From Alphaproteobacteria bacterium (GTDB taxonomy: Bacteria; Pseudomonadota; Alphaproteobacteria; Rhodobacterales; Rhodobacteraceae), in the NCBI GenBank assembly GCA_030148665.1, contig JASBSZ010000005.1, forward strand, positions 1 to 64,000: a stretch of 64,000 nucleotides of DNA. The letters run 5' to 3'. The translations under genes were made by a program, and so were the position numbers. The stretch's first letter is position 1; each line of letters begins with the position of its first letter. The notes under the pieces were generated by a model. The model saw only the letters and a program-made list of their open reading frames with translations. It searched no databases and was not told the DNA's origin. Below, piece after piece: positions 18,539 to 28,232 of this stretch.

Positions 18539-18569
18539 TCCTTTCGCCGCGCCCCTGGAGGGGGGGTCG

Positions 18570-21143
18570 TCAGTCGTTGTAGCGCGATGTGATCGAGAAT
18601 CGCGATGCCTGCGAGATGCCGAACTGGCCATCCTGCACACGCAGGATCTTGCCCTCGCGCAGGAGCTTGCCAAAGGCCCTGAGCCCGGCCTCCTTGGAAT
18701 ATGAACCGCCGTGGTTCAGCCGCGCGACCTTGGCCATGACCTGGGCGCGCGAAAAGCGGCTCTTGCCCTCGACGATGGCGACATAGGCGGCGGCGGCCTC
18801 CAGCAGGTCGGTCAGCTCGAACGCACCGATGCGTTCGGCGAAATCGGCAAAGCTGGTCGCATCCGAAAAGGCGTCGGCGGGAATGCCCTGGATTTCGCCC
18901 TCGTCATCGGCGGCCTCGCTGCCCGGCGCGGGCTTGAGCGCCAGATTGCCGTCGGTTTCGGCCATTTCGGGGCTGGCCGCAGGAATTCCGGTTTCGTCGC
19001 CGGCGTCGGATGCGGTATCGACGCGCTGCTCGGAAACCAGGATCAGCGGCGGCTGGGTCGTCTGGGACGATGCGGCGGCACCGGCGGCCTGAGGCGCGGT
19101 CTGAGCCCGGCGCAGATCCTCGCGATACGAGGCCAGGTCGGTGGCCCGGTCCTGTTCGTCGTCCCGCCCTTCGGGGGCGGCGTTTTCCTGCCGGGCGCGA
19201 CGCTCGGCCTCGGTCGCGGCGACGGCGGCCTTGAGCTGGTCAAGCGCGTTCAGCCGACGTTTCTGTTCCGGCTGATCCATGATCGACTGGGTGGTTTCCA
19301 GCAGCCGGTCGAGCGCCTCGTCCTGGGTTGCGGGGCTGGATTTCAGCAAGGCGGCCGCGCGGGCACGCCGCTGGGCAGCGCTGTTTTCGTCCTCTTGGGT
19401 ATCCGCCTGAATGTCCGGTTCGGAAACGGGTTCGGCGGGCATGTCGGCCACCGCGTCGGTCGGGGTCGGCGCGGCATCCGCCGGTGAGCCGGTTTCGGAT
19501 TCGCGTTCAGATTCGGTTTCCGGCTGGCCGTCCACATCTTGCGGTGCAGGGGCCTCGTCCGTCGTGGCGTCGTCGGTTGCGGTGCTTTCGGTCGGAAAAT
19601 CTCCGTTGAGAAACTGTTGCAGCGCCTCGTCCTGTTCGGGGGCAAGTGTCTCGTCCTGCGGCGCGTCGGTTTCGGCGGCCGGCTGTTCGTCGGCCGGGGT
19701 GATGGCCTGGTCCGTCGGGGGCTGCCCGGTGTCGCGCGCGCCTTCGACAAAGATGTTTTCGTCGCCCTCCTCGGCCGAGGGTTCGGGCGAGGCGGGGGGC
19801 GCGGCCATTGCGTCGGGTGTCAGCACCAGCGGGCTGTCGTCGGTCTGGGCCGGCGCGGCGCCTGCGGGTGTTTCATCGGCGGTTTCGACCGCCGTTTCCG
19901 CGGACGTTTCGACAGCTTCCTCAGCTTCCTCGACCTCGGGCACGGTTTCCGGGCCGGTCGTTGATTCGGCCTCGGCCGTGGTGGGCTCGCCGGCGGGCGC
20001 ATGGTCGGCCAGCGTGTCGGACCGGGCGGGTTCGTCCCCCTCGGTTTCGACCTCGGCGGCGTTGTCCTCGGCGGCCTCGTCGCGGGCGATGCTGCTTTCG
20101 GCGCGGCGGATGTTGCGGCGGATCGCGGCCAGGGCCTCGGATACCGATTTCTGGGTCGCGGTCATGTGGCGCGCGCTGGCCGAGGCAGCGGCGGCAGCGG
20201 CGTCGGCCGCGGCGCGGGGGTCGTCCAGGTGGTCGTCCAGGGGCTCCTGCGAGGCGTCGTCCAGAGCGTCGTCGCCGGTGGTCGCGTCGGTTTCGGCGGT
20301 TTCCTCGGCCGTTGCGGCTTCTTCGCCCGTGGCTTCTTCGTCCGTGGCGGCATCCTCGGCAGGGCGGACCGTCTGTTCGGTAACCTCTTCCTGTGCGACC
20401 TCGTCGTGGGTGACGGTGGCCTCCTCGGTGTCGGCCTCGGCCTCGGTGTCGTCTGCTGTCGCCTGGGCCGGTTCGGCCGTATCGGTCTCGGCCTGCGCGG
20501 CGCGGCGGGTGTGGAAAACGGCCACCTCCGGTGCGGCGATGGCGTCATCGGTTGCCTTGTCGGTCGTCTCGTCCGGGGTCGGGCTGGCGTCATCGCTCCC
20601 GTCGGTCTCGGCCTTGTCCGATACCTCTGCGGTCACCTCGTCCTGCGGTTGCTCGCCGGTCGTGGTGGAATCGGCAGATGGGGATTCGGGTTGGTCCCCG
20701 GTTTCGGCCGCATCGGCGGGTGTTTCGTCATCGCCAGGGGCGTCTGCTGTCGCATCGGGCTGGACAGGAGGGGCCATTTCGGCAACAGGTTCCTCAGCCT
20801 CAGCCTCAGCCTCAGCCTCAGCCTCAGCCTCAGCCTCAGCCGGAGTCTCGCTGCCCTCGGGGGCTGGCGCGTTGTCGGCAGCGTCGGCCTCGGCCGGGCG
20901 CAGGGTCACGCCGTTTTCGTCGATCTTGGCCTCGACACCGCCAGGGGCGTTGCGCAAGGCGATGCTTTTCAGCACTTCGGTATCGGGGGTCTGCGGCACG
21001 GCGCCGAAATAGCGGTCCTCGGCGGCCAGCTTGCGGAAATATTCCGCGACCATCTGAAGCGTGGTAAAGGGGTCGTCAAACCCTTCGAGGGTGCAGGAAA
21101 ACGTGCCGTAGGTAACGGTCAGGATTTTGTTCGAGATCACCAT
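18570..21143 (-). CDS. Large acidic low-complexity protein with conserved ends; function unknown
   Basis: 857 residues. The first 85 (MVISNKILTVTYGTFSCTLE...) form a compact, non-repetitive domain, and the last 100 look like a winged-helix domain: FSRAQVMAKVARL, then KEAGLRAFGKLLREGKILRV with a final strand pair. Between them lie about 670 residues rich in Ala, Glu, Thr, Asp and Pro with almost no hydrophobic clusters, so probably disordered and strongly acidic. Residues about 102-117 are Ala-Glu repeated eight times, from a hexanucleotide repeat. No signal peptide is visible. I recall similar N-termini in Rhodobacterales, labelled hypothetical. The gene is divergent from thiamine pyrophosphokinase. 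A DNA-bound scaffold is a guess. Confidence 0.8.
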   Translation of the reverse strand: MVISNKILTVTYGTFSCTLEGFDDPFTTLQMVAEYFRKLAAEDRYFGAVPQTPDTEVLKSIALRNAPGGVEAKIDENGVTLRPAEADAADNAPAPEGSETPAEAEAEAEAEAEAEAEEPVAEMAPPVQPDATADAPGDDETPADAAETGDQPESPSADSTTTGEQPQDEVTAEVSDKAETDGSDDASPTPDETTDKATDDAIAAPEVAVFHTRRAAQAETDTAEPAQATADDTEAEADTEEATVTHDEVAQEEVTEQTVRPAEDAATDEEATGEEAATAEETAETDATTGDDALDDASQEPLDDHLDDPRAAADAAAAAASASARHMTATQKSVSEALAAIRRNIRRAESSIARDEAAEDNAAEVETEGDEPARSDTLADHAPAGEPTTAEAESTTGPETVPEVEEAEEAVETSAETAVETADETPAGAAPAQTDDSPLVLTPDAMAAPPASPEPSAEEGDENIFVEGARDTGQPPTDQAITPADEQPAAETDAPQDETLAPEQDEALQQFLNGDFPTESTATDDATTDEAPAPQDVDGQPETESERESETGSPADAAPTPTDAVADMPAEPVSEPDIQADTQEDENSAAQRRARAAALLKSSPATQDEALDRLLETTQSIMDQPEQKRRLNALDQLKAAVAATEAERRARQENAAPEGRDDEQDRATDLASYREDLRRAQTAPQAAGAAASSQTTQPPLILVSEQRVDTASDAGDETGIPAASPEMAETDGNLALKPAPGSEAADDEGEIQGIPADAFSDATSFADFAERIGAFELTDLLEAAAAYVAIVEGKSRFSRAQVMAKVARLNHGGSYSKEAGLRAFGKLLREGKILRVQDGQFGISQASRFSITSRYND
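20792..20839. repeat. Hexanucleotide tandem repeat, eight perfect CCTCAG units
   Basis: Eight perfect six-base units lie inside the acidic-protein gene and encode eight Ala-Glu pairs. Because the unit is six bases, copy-number change alters length but never frame. The units are identical while the surrounding GC-rich acidic code is not, suggesting recent slippage. Confidence 0.9.
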
Positions 21144-21203
21144 AAATCACCAACTTTCTCCCCCGACCTTGGAAGGTAAATTACCACGGGTTTGCGTCGT
21201 CAA

Positions 21204-21236
21204 CCAAACGAAATCGCCCTTTTTATCGCCGTTTGG
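21204..21236. promoter_or_regulatory. Inverted repeat between the acidic-protein gene and thiamine pyrophosphokinase
   Basis: CCAAACG at 21204-21210 is inversely repeated as CGTTTGG at 21230-21236 in the 139-base divergent promoter region, with an AT-rich spacer (CCTTTTTAT). A possible operator or cruciform; no known regulator motif was recognised. Confidence 0.3.
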
Positions 21237-21282
21237 GCAGTAAAAAATTGATCTTTGTTCACGGATTCAGCATCAATCGCGG

Positions 21283-21966
21283 ATGATGAAAAAGATTGTT
21301 GATGCAGGCGGCGGGGCAACGATTCTCGGCGCGGGGGCGCTCGGGCCCGGCCAGCTGGCGCTTGCGCTGGCGCGCGCGCCCTTTCTGGTGGCCGCCGATG
21401 GCGGGGCCGATCATGCGCTGGCCCTGGGGCACAGGCCGCGCGCGGTGATCGGCGACATGGATTCCATCGACGCGACCACGCGCGCAGGCGGCGGGGCGAT
21501 TCCAGCCGACAGGATATATCGCGTTTGCGAACAGGACAGCACCGATTTCGAGAAATGCCTCTATTCGGTATCCGCGTCGTTCTTTCTGGCCCTGGGGGTG
21601 GCCGGCGGGCGGATGGATCACGGCCTTGCGGCGCTGAACGCGCTGGTGCGCTACCGGCAGGAAAGGGTGCTGGTGCTTTCGGGCGAGGACGTCATCTTTC
21701 ACGCCCCGCGCGAATTGCGCCTGCACCTGCCGGTGGGCAGCCGACTGTCGCTGTTCCCGCTGGCCCGCCTCGAGGGCAGCTCGCGGGGGCTGGTTTGGCC
21801 GATCGACGGCATCGTCATGGCGCCGGGCGGGCGCATCGGCACCTCGAACCGGGTCAGCGCGCCCGAGGTGAGGTTGCGGTTTTCCGGCGACGGGATGCTG
21901 GTCATCCTGCCACAGGCAGGGCTGGACGCGGCGCTGGCGGCGCTGGGCGTGGCCGCAGGCGTCTGA
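21283..21966 (+). CDS. Thiamine pyrophosphokinase
   Basis: 227 residues with the TPK catalytic and thiamine-binding domains. [11 protein letters not shown] near residue 37 and GDMDSID near residue 57 carry the Mg-ATP acidic residues, DSTDFEKCL near residue 85 is the thiamine-pocket motif, and [12 protein letters not shown] the second ATP-contact region. It transfers pyrophosphate from ATP to thiamine to form TPP. The start ATG at 21283 is followed by a second ATG codon; either could be used. It is a stand-alone gene; no TPP riboswitch was found upstream. Confidence 0.88.
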   Translation: MMKKIVDAGGGATILGAGALGPGQLALALARAPFLVAADGGADHALALGHRPRAVIGDMDSIDATTRAGGGAIPADRIYRVCEQDSTDFEKCLYSVSASFFLALGVAGGRMDHGLAALNALVRYRQERVLVLSGEDVIFHAPRELRLHLPVGSRLSLFPLARLEGSSRGLVWPIDGIVMAPGGRIGTSNRVSAPEVRLRFSGDGMLVILPQAGLDAALAALGVAAGV

Positions 21967-21982
21967 GTCTGGCAGGGCGCGC

Positions 21983-23356
21983 TCAGCAGTTGGGCACGTT
22001 GACCGCCAGCCCGCCAAGCGCGGTTTCCTTGTAACGTTCCGACATGTCCAGCCCGGTCTGGCGCATGGTTTCGACGCAGGCATCGAGCGGCACCAGATGG
22101 CTGCCGTCGCCGCGCAGCGCCAGCGAGGCCGCCGACACCGCCTTGATGGCGCCAAGGGCGTTGCGCTCGATACAGGGGGCCTGAACCAGCCCGCGGATGG
22201 GATCGCAGGTCATTCCCAGATGGTGTTCCAGCGCGATTTCGGCGGCGTTCTCGATCTGGGCCGGGCTGCCGCCCAGCACCTGGCACAACCCGGCGGCGGC
22301 CATTGCCGAGGCCGATCCGACCTCGCCCTGGCAGCCGACCTCGGCCCCCGAGATCGAGGCGTTCTGCTTGATCAGCCCGCCCACGGCCGAGGCGACCAGC
22401 AGGAAATCGGCAACCCCCGACGGACGCGCCCCCGGCACATGATCCAGCCAGTAGCGGATCACCGCCGGCACCACCCCGGCCGCGCCATTGGTGGGGGCGG
22501 TGACGACCTGTCCTCCGGCGGCGTTTTCCTCGTTCACGGCGATGGCATAGACCGATATCCAGTCGTTGACGACATGGGGCGCGGTCATGTTCTGGCCGCG
22601 CTCGGCCAGCAGCGCCTGATGCAGGCCGTGCGCCCGGCGGCGCAGGCCCAGCCCGCCCGGCAACACCCCGTCGGTGGCAAGGCCGCGTTCGATGCAGGCA
22701 TTCATCACCTCCCAGACGCGCCGGATGCCGCGTTCGAGGGCAGGGTGCGACCGGGCCGAGACCTCGTTTTCCCATTTCATGCGGGCGATCGACTTGCCGC
22801 TGGCGGTGGCCATGGCGACCATCTCGGCCGCGGTGCGAAAGGGGTAGGGCACGTCGCGGGGCAGCTCGGGGCCGTGGTCGCGGGCAAGCTCGGCCTCGGT
22901 CAGGACAAAGCCGCCGCCCACCGAATAATAGGTTTCCTGTGCGATCACGTCGCCGGCCGAATCCAGCGCGTTCAGCACCATGGCGTTGGCATGGCCGGGC
23001 AGGGGGGTGTCATGGTCGAATATCAGGTCGCGCGCAGGACGAAAGCGCATCTCGTTCAGCCCCGGCGGGTGGATCCTGCCCGTTTCCCCGATCCGCGCGA
23101 TGGCCTGTTCGGCGGCGGTGGCGTCGAAATCGTCCGGGCGAAAGCCGGCCAGCCCCAGGATCACCGCCCGGTCGGTGGCGTGCCCCTTGCCGGTATGGGC
23201 CAGCGAGCCATGCAGGCGGCAGCGCAGCCCGTGGGCGGTGAATGCGCTGTTGCGCAGCAGGTCGAGAAACCGCCCGGCCGCCAGCATCGGCCCCATGGTG
23301 TGCGAGCTCGACGGCCCCACGCCGATCTTGAAGATGTCGAAAATGCTCAGGAACAT
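21983..23356 (-). CDS. sdaA: L-serine ammonia-lyase, iron-sulfur type
   Basis: 457 residues, the single-chain form. It starts at ATG 23356 with [19 protein letters not shown], the canonical N-terminus; the methionine at 23605 reads through a repeat and was rejected. The SSSHT motif binds the substrate carboxylate. Cysteines in [16 protein letters not shown] and APCIERNA are the likely [4Fe-4S] ligands. It deaminates serine to pyruvate without PLP. It is convergent with the thiamine pyrophosphokinase gene and divergent from rpiA. Confidence 0.95.
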   Translation of the reverse strand: MFLSIFDIFKIGVGPSSSHTMGPMLAAGRFLDLLRNSAFTAHGLRCRLHGSLAHTGKGHATDRAVILGLAGFRPDDFDATAAEQAIARIGETGRIHPPGLNEMRFRPARDLIFDHDTPLPGHANAMVLNALDSAGDVIAQETYYSVGGGFVLTEAELARDHGPELPRDVPYPFRTAAEMVAMATASGKSIARMKWENEVSARSHPALERGIRRVWEVMNACIERGLATDGVLPGGLGLRRRAHGLHQALLAERGQNMTAPHVVNDWISVYAIAVNEENAAGGQVVTAPTNGAAGVVPAVIRYWLDHVPGARPSGVADFLLVASAVGGLIKQNASISGAEVGCQGEVGSASAMAAAGLCQVLGGSPAQIENAAEIALEHHLGMTCDPIRGLVQAPCIERNALGAIKAVSAASLALRGDGSHLVPLDACVETMRQTGLDMSERYKETALGGLAVNVPNC

Positions 23357-23565
23357 GTGCCGTGCCTTCCCGTTGTGCCTGTCCTTGCCGCGCGCATGCC
23401 CGGCCCGCTCGGGCCCGCTCGGGGCGCAAGGATTGCCTAGCCCAATCGCAACGGCCCGGATAGCCCGAATGCGACCTGCCGCGCGCCGCCCCTGCCATTG
23501 CGGCGATGACAGGTGGCCGCGCGGCGTCGGATTCGGCTGGCGATCCCTTGCGCGCGGTGGCGCGG

Positions 23566-23649
23566 CAGGGCAATCGCATTTCAGCCATGTCCCGCAGTTT
23601 TCCACCCTTTACGCCCGGCCGACAGGCCGGGCAGCGCCCGACCCGCCCC
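23566..23649. repeat. 84-bp intergenic repeat (family A), copy 2, inverted
   Basis: Reverse complement of 16279-16362 with four mismatches in 84 positions, about 7.3 kb away. The GCCCGGCC hairpin is kept intact, and the one loop change (TATC to TGTC) leaves the stem perfect, which supports selection for structure. Confidence 0.85.
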
Positions 23650-23747
23650 TCTGGGCGGGCGCTTCGGCGCCCACCCCGGGCCGGGCGCTGCCCTCAACGC
23701 CGGAAGGCGGCCGGTAAAAGGCGACATGGGCCGAAACAAAGATCCAG

Positions 23748-23763
23748 ATGCGATTGCCCTGGG
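23748..23763. repeat. Fragment of the family A repeat before rpiA
   Basis: ATGCGATTGCCCTGGG matches the tail of family A copy 1 (16349-16364) exactly and the tail of copy 2 for its first 13 bases, but the hairpin half is absent. It lies about 130 bases before the rpiA start. Confidence 0.6.
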
Positions 23764-23889
23764 TGGCGCGGGGCCCCGGTTGTCACCGCCGCCGGGGGGC
23801 GCGCATTTCTTCCGGCGCATTTCTTCCTCGCAGGCGGACGCGGTTGGCCTTATAACATGGAGCAAACCGGAACTGGGGGGAATCGCCTG

Positions 23890-24681
23890 ATGGTTTCTGA
23901 TCTGTCGCCGATAGACACGGCAAAATTCGTTTCGGCCAAGCGTGCGCTCGACTTTGTCGAATCCGGCATGCGGCTGGGGCTGGGGACGGGCTCGACCGCG
24001 GCCTGGATGGTGCGCATCCTGGGCGAGATGGTGCGCGAGGACGGGCTCAGGGTGGTCGGGGTGCCGACATCCGACCGCACGGCACAGCTGGCGCGCGAGG
24101 TGGGGATCCCGATCTCGACCCTGGACGAGGTCAAATGGCTGGACCTGACCATCGACGGCGCCGACGAGTTCGACCACAACCTGAACCTGATCAAGGGCGG
24201 CGGCGGTGCGCTGTTGCAGGAAAAGATCGTCGCCACCGCGTCCGACCGGATGGTGGTGATCACCGACACCTCGAAGGAGGTCGAGTTTCTGGGCGCCTTC
24301 CCCTTGCCGGTCGAGGTGGTGTGCTTTGGCTGGGAAACCACCAAGGCCCTGATCGAAGAGGCGTTGATGAATGTCGATGTGATGGGTCGGTCGGGCACGC
24401 TGAGGATGAACGGCGAGCGCCCCTTTGTCACCGACGAGGGACATTACATCCTGGATTTCCACCTGCACCGCATCGCGCGGCCACGCAAATTGTCGCTGAT
24501 CCTGAACCAGATTCCCGGTGTGGTGGAAAACGGGCTGTTCCTGGATGTCTGTGACACGGTCGTGATCGGTCACGGGGATGGCCATGTCGAAGTGCGCGAT
24601 ATAAACAGCGGTACGATCGAACATGAACAGATCGACGTGATCGAGCGCGACAACCTGTTTGTCGACATTTCGGACGGATAG
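23890..24681 (+). CDS. rpiA: Ribose-5-phosphate isomerase A
   Basis: 263 residues from the ATG at 23890, which follows a GGGGGGA ribosome-binding site. RLGLGTGSTAAWM near residue 31 and DGADEFDHNLNLIKGGGGAL near residue 92 are the phosphate- and substrate-binding motifs, and the catalytic Glu lies in KGGGGALLQEKIVA. It interconverts ribose 5-phosphate and ribulose 5-phosphate in the pentose phosphate cycle. The gene begins a head-to-tail run; gor starts three bases after its stop. Confidence 0.96.
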   Translation: MVSDLSPIDTAKFVSAKRALDFVESGMRLGLGTGSTAAWMVRILGEMVREDGLRVVGVPTSDRTAQLAREVGIPISTLDEVKWLDLTIDGADEFDHNLNLIKGGGGALLQEKIVATASDRMVVITDTSKEVEFLGAFPLPVEVVCFGWETTKALIEEALMNVDVMGRSGTLRMNGERPFVTDEGHYILDFHLHRIARPRKLSLILNQIPGVVENGLFLDVCDTVVIGHGDGHVEVRDINSGTIEHEQIDVIERDNLFVDISDG

Positions 24682-24684
24682 AGA

Positions 24685-26040
24685 ATGGATTTCGATTTCG
24701 ACCTTTTTGTCATCGGCGGTGGCTCCGGCGGTGTCAGGGCAGCGCGTCTGGCGGCCTCGGACGGCTTTCGCGTGGGCCTGGCCGAGGAATACCGCATGGG
24801 CGGTACCTGCGTGATTCGCGGCTGCGTGCCGAAAAAGCTGATGGTCTATGCCGCCGGCTTTGCCTCGGATTTCGAGGATGCGGCGGGATTCGGCTGGAGC
24901 GTGGGCGAGACGCGCTTTGACTGGAGCCGCCTGATGACGGCAATCCATGACGAGGTGACGCGCCTCGAAGGCATATACCGGCGCAACCTGGCAGCTGCCG
25001 GGGTGCGGATATACGACATGCGCGCAACGCTCGAGGATCCGCATCGCGTGCGCCTCGACGACGGCACGGTCGTTTCGGCCAAGCATATCCTGGTTGCCGT
25101 GGGCGGGCGGCCCTTCATCCCCGAATTCCCCGGCGCCGAGCTGGTGATCACCTCGAACGAGCTGTTCCTGCTGGAACAGCAGCCACGCCGGGTGCTGATC
25201 GTTGGCGGGGGATATATCGCCTGCGAATTCGCCGGCATCCTGCACGGGCTGGGCAGCGAGGTGACCCAGTTCTACCGCGGCGCCCAGATCCTGCGCGGTT
25301 TCGACGACGAGGTCCGCGGCCATGTCGCCGACGAGATGATCGCCCGGGGCATCAACCTGCATGTGGGTACCCATGTGGGGGCGATCGAAAAGACGGAATC
25401 GGCCCTGCGGGTGACATGCTCGAACGGGTCGGTCAACGAATTCGACGCGGTGCTGTTCGCTACCGGACGTGTCCCCAACACCCAGGGGCTGGGGCTGGAA
25501 GAGGCCGGCGTCAGGCTGGGCCGCAAGGGCGAGGTGGTGGTTGACGAATATTCCCAGACCAACCTGCCCTCGGTCTATGCGGTGGGCGATGTGACCGACC
25601 GCGTGGCGCTGACCCCGGTCGCCATCCGCGAGGGTGCGGCCTTTGTCGAAACCGTGTTTCGTGGTAAACCGACCAGGGTGGATCATCTCAACATACCGAC
25701 CGCGGTTTTCACCCGCCCCGAAATCGGCACGGTGGGCCTGTCGGAAGAGGATGCGCGCGAACAGGAGCCGATCGAGGTCTATTTTTCCGCATTCCGCCCG
25801 ATGAAGCATATCCTTGCCCAGAGGCCGGAACGCATGATGATGAAGATGATCGTCAGCCGCGAGACCCGCCGGGTGCTGGGCGTGCATATCGTGGGCGAGG
25901 CGGCGGCCGAGATGATCCAGATGGTGGGTATCGCCATGAAGATGGGCGCGACCAAGGAGGACTTTGATCGTACCATGGCGCTGCATCCATCTGCGGCCGA
26001 GGAACTGGTTACCATGAAAGAACCGGTGCGCACGGCTTGA
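24685..26040 (+). CDS. gor: Glutathione-disulfide reductase
   Basis: 451 residues. The N-terminal IGGGSGG motif binds FAD, GTCVIRGCVPKKL carries the redox cysteines C42 and C47, a second Rossmann motif (IVGGGYIACEFAG) binds NADPH, and YAVGDVTDR is the FAD motif near residue 300. The C-terminal dimerisation domain contains the histidine/glutamate pair in MALHPSAAEEL, consistent with glutathione reductase. It regenerates GSH; the GSH-making gene gshB is also in this window. It starts three bases after rpiA. Confidence 0.94.
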   Translation: MDFDFDLFVIGGGSGGVRAARLAASDGFRVGLAEEYRMGGTCVIRGCVPKKLMVYAAGFASDFEDAAGFGWSVGETRFDWSRLMTAIHDEVTRLEGIYRRNLAAAGVRIYDMRATLEDPHRVRLDDGTVVSAKHILVAVGGRPFIPEFPGAELVITSNELFLLEQQPRRVLIVGGGYIACEFAGILHGLGSEVTQFYRGAQILRGFDDEVRGHVADEMIARGINLHVGTHVGAIEKTESALRVTCSNGSVNEFDAVLFATGRVPNTQGLGLEEAGVRLGRKGEVVVDEYSQTNLPSVYAVGDVTDRVALTPVAIREGAAFVETVFRGKPTRVDHLNIPTAVFTRPEIGTVGLSEEDAREQEPIEVYFSAFRPMKHILAQRPERMMMKMIVSRETRRVLGVHIVGEAAAEMIQMVGIAMKMGATKEDFDRTMALHPSAAEELVTMKEPVRTA

Positions 26041-26109
26041 ATTATCTGCGTTCGCCCCCAATTGGCGGGGGAACGCTTGAAGATCGGACAAGGAAGGACG
26101 AACAGTCAT

Positions 26110-27255
26110 ATGACCGGCAACAACAGTGGGGGACCCTGGGGCGGCGGCAATCGCGGCGGTGGAAACCGGGGTGGCGGCGACGACCAGGGCGGCGGCAATC
26201 GCGGCGGCGGGCAGGGGCCTCAGATTCCCGAAATCGACGAGATCGTGCGCAAGGGCCAGGAACAGCTGCGCGTGCTGATGGGCGGCAAGGGCGGAGGCCC
26301 GGGCTTTCCCGGCGGCAAGGGTGGCGGCCAGGGCCCCAGGATGACCCGCGGCGTCATCGGCCTGGGGGTGCTGGGGCTGATCGCCCTGTGGCTGTTTGCC
26401 TCGCTCTACACGGTCAAGCCCGAGGAACAGTCCGTCGAACTGCTGTTCGGCAAGTATTACCGCACCGGCGGGCCGGGGCTGAACTTTGCCCCCTGGCCGG
26501 TGGTCACCAAGGACATCATCGCCGTGACCCGCGAACGGACCGAGGATATCGGAGCCGGCACCGGCGTATCGCGTGCGACCCAGGGGCTGATGCTGACCGG
26601 CGACGAGAATATCGTCGATATCGATTTCCAGGTGGTGTGGACCATCTCGAACGCCAAGGATTTCCTGTTCAACCTGGCCGATCCGGTCGAGACCATCAAC
26701 GCGGTCGCGGAATCGGCCATGCGCGAGATCATCGCGCGTTCCGAACTGGCGCCGATCCTCAACCGCGACCGCGGCATCATCACGGCCGAATTGCAGAGAA
26801 TGGTTCAGCAGACGCTCGACAGCTACAAGTCGGGGATCAACGTCGTGCGGATCAACTTTGAAAAGGCCGATCCCCCCAAGGATGTGATCGACGCCTTCCG
26901 CGAGGTGCGGGCCGCCGAGCAGACCCGTGACACGCTGCAAAAGCAGGCCGATGCCTATGCCAACAAGGTGGTGGCCGGTGCGCGCGGTCAGGCAGCGCAG
27001 ATCATCCAGCAGGCCGAAGGTTATCGCGCCCAGGTCATCAACCAGGCCGAGGGCGAGGCCAGCCGCTTCAGCGCGGTCTACGGGGAATATGCCAAGGCGC
27101 CCGAGGTCACGCGCAAGCGGCTGTATCTGGAAACCATGGAAAACGTTCTGGGCAAGGTGGACAAGGTGATCATTGACGAAAAGATCGGTGCCAATGGTGT
27201 CGTTCCCTACCTGCCGCTGAAACAGCTTGGCGCAACCGGAAAAGGAGCGAACTGA
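26110..27255 (+). CDS. hflK: FtsH protease activity modulator HflK
   Basis: 381 residues. A 75-residue Gly/Asn/Arg-rich tract (residues 3-30 and 56-72) precedes one membrane helix (about 80-102, GVIGLGVLGLIALWLFASLY) and an SPFH/prohibitin domain with EEQSVELLFGKYY just after it. It forms with HflC a large cage that modulates FtsH in the inner membrane. The ATG at 26110 is chosen over a methionine at 26062, which adds 16 non-conserved residues and lies in the gor-hflK spacer. It overlaps hflC by one base (TGATG). Confidence 0.93.
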   Translation: MTGNNSGGPWGGGNRGGGNRGGGDDQGGGNRGGGQGPQIPEIDEIVRKGQEQLRVLMGGKGGGPGFPGGKGGGQGPRMTRGVIGLGVLGLIALWLFASLYTVKPEEQSVELLFGKYYRTGGPGLNFAPWPVVTKDIIAVTRERTEDIGAGTGVSRATQGLMLTGDENIVDIDFQVVWTISNAKDFLFNLADPVETINAVAESAMREIIARSELAPILNRDRGIITAELQRMVQQTLDSYKSGINVVRINFEKADPPKDVIDAFREVRAAEQTRDTLQKQADAYANKVVAGARGQAAQIIQQAEGYRAQVINQAEGEASRFSAVYGEYAKAPEVTRKRLYLETMENVLGKVDKVIIDEKIGANGVVPYLPLKQLGATGKGAN

Positions 27256-28232
27256 TGAAACGCTCGACAATTCTTCTGGCGATCCTGGCGGTTGCGCTTT
27301 TTGCGCTGTCAAAATCCTTCTACATCGTGGACGCCCGGCAAAAGGCGCTGGTGCTGCAGTTCGGCGAGGTCAAGGCGGTCAAGCTGGAGCCGGGGCTGGC
27401 CTTCAAGATACCCTTTATCCAGAACGTCGTGAAATATGACGGGCGTATCCTGTCGCTGGATACGCAGTCGCTCGAGGTAACGCCTCTGGACGATCGTCGC
27501 CTGGTGGTCGATGCCTTTGCCCGCTGGCGGATCAAGGATCTGGTCCGCTTCCGGCAGGCGGTGGGCGTGGGCGGCACGCGACTGGCCGAAAGCCGGCTGG
27601 AACGCATCCTGACGGCGGCCACGCGCGAGGTGCTGGGTTCGGTCAATTCGGGCGACATCCTGTCGGCCGACCGGGTCGAGCTGATGAACCGCATCCGCGA
27701 TACCGCCCGCAAGGAGGCCGAGGCGCTGGGGGTCAAGGTGATCGATGTGCGTCTCAAGCGTACCGACCTGCCGTCGCAGAACCTGGACGCCACATTTGCC
27801 CGCATGCGCGCCGAGCGCGAGCGCGAGGCCGCTGACGAGATCGCCCGCGGCAAGGAAGCCGCGCAAAAGGTGCGCGCCGAGGCCGACCGGACCGTGGTCG
27901 AGCTGACCTCGGAGGCCCAGAAACAGGCCGACATCATCCGGGGCGAGGCCGACGCGAAACGTAACGCGATCTTTGCCAAGGCCTATGGGCAGGACAAGGA
28001 GTTCTTTGCCTTCTACCGCTCGCTACAGGCCTATGAAAAGGCGTTCCAGGAGGGCAATACCTCGATCGTGGTCAATCCTTCCAGCGAGTTCTTTACCTAT
28101 CTGAACTCGGACGGCGGCAAGGGATCGCTTGCCGTGCCGGTGGGCGGGGCATCCAATGGGGCATCCCCGGTCGTGCCGCCAGCCGCTGACGCAGGCACCG
28201 GCAAACCGGCGACGGCGGGGGCCTCGCAGTGA
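27255..28232 (+). CDS. hflC: FtsH protease activity modulator HflC
   Basis: 325 residues: one N-terminal membrane helix (about 5-20), then an SPFH domain with ARQKALVLQFGEVKAV and VVDAFARWRIKD, and a heptad-rich helix ADEIARGKEAAQKVRAEADR. The C-terminus has a Pro/Ala-rich tail of about 35 residues. The first base of its ATG is the last base of the hflK stop, so the pair is co-translated, as expected for partners in one ring complex. Confidence 0.93.
   Translation: MKRSTILLAILAVALFALSKSFYIVDARQKALVLQFGEVKAVKLEPGLAFKIPFIQNVVKYDGRILSLDTQSLEVTPLDDRRLVVDAFARWRIKDLVRFRQAVGVGGTRLAESRLERILTAATREVLGSVNSGDILSADRVELMNRIRDTARKEAEALGVKVIDVRLKRTDLPSQNLDATFARMRAEREREAADEIARGKEAAQKVRAEADRTVVELTSEAQKQADIIRGEADAKRNAIFAKAYGQDKEFFAFYRSLQAYEKAFQEGNTSIVVNPSSEFFTYLNSDGGKGSLAVPVGGASNGASPVVPPAADAGTGKPATAGASQ

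Larger units (their letters stand above)
23357..23889. other. Long non-coding gap between sdaA and rpiA, with repeats
   Basis: A 533-base intergenic space without a convincing gene. It contains family A repeat copy 2 (23566-23649, inverted) and a 16-base fragment of the same repeat (23748-23763) close to the rpiA start. It must also carry the promoters for both sdaA and rpiA. The region is GC-rich with GGCGGGCG-type runs; no operator was recognised. Confidence 0.6.

Noticed and set aside
20792-20839. A CRISPR-like array
   Set aside because: The units are six bases, contiguous and coding; there are no spacers and no cas genes.
23581-27312. A 1243-codon open frame on the minus strand across rpiA, gor and hflK
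   Set aside because: It is the mirror of the high-GC third-position code of well-recognised plus-strand genes, has a His/Gln/Gly-rich composition and no domain.
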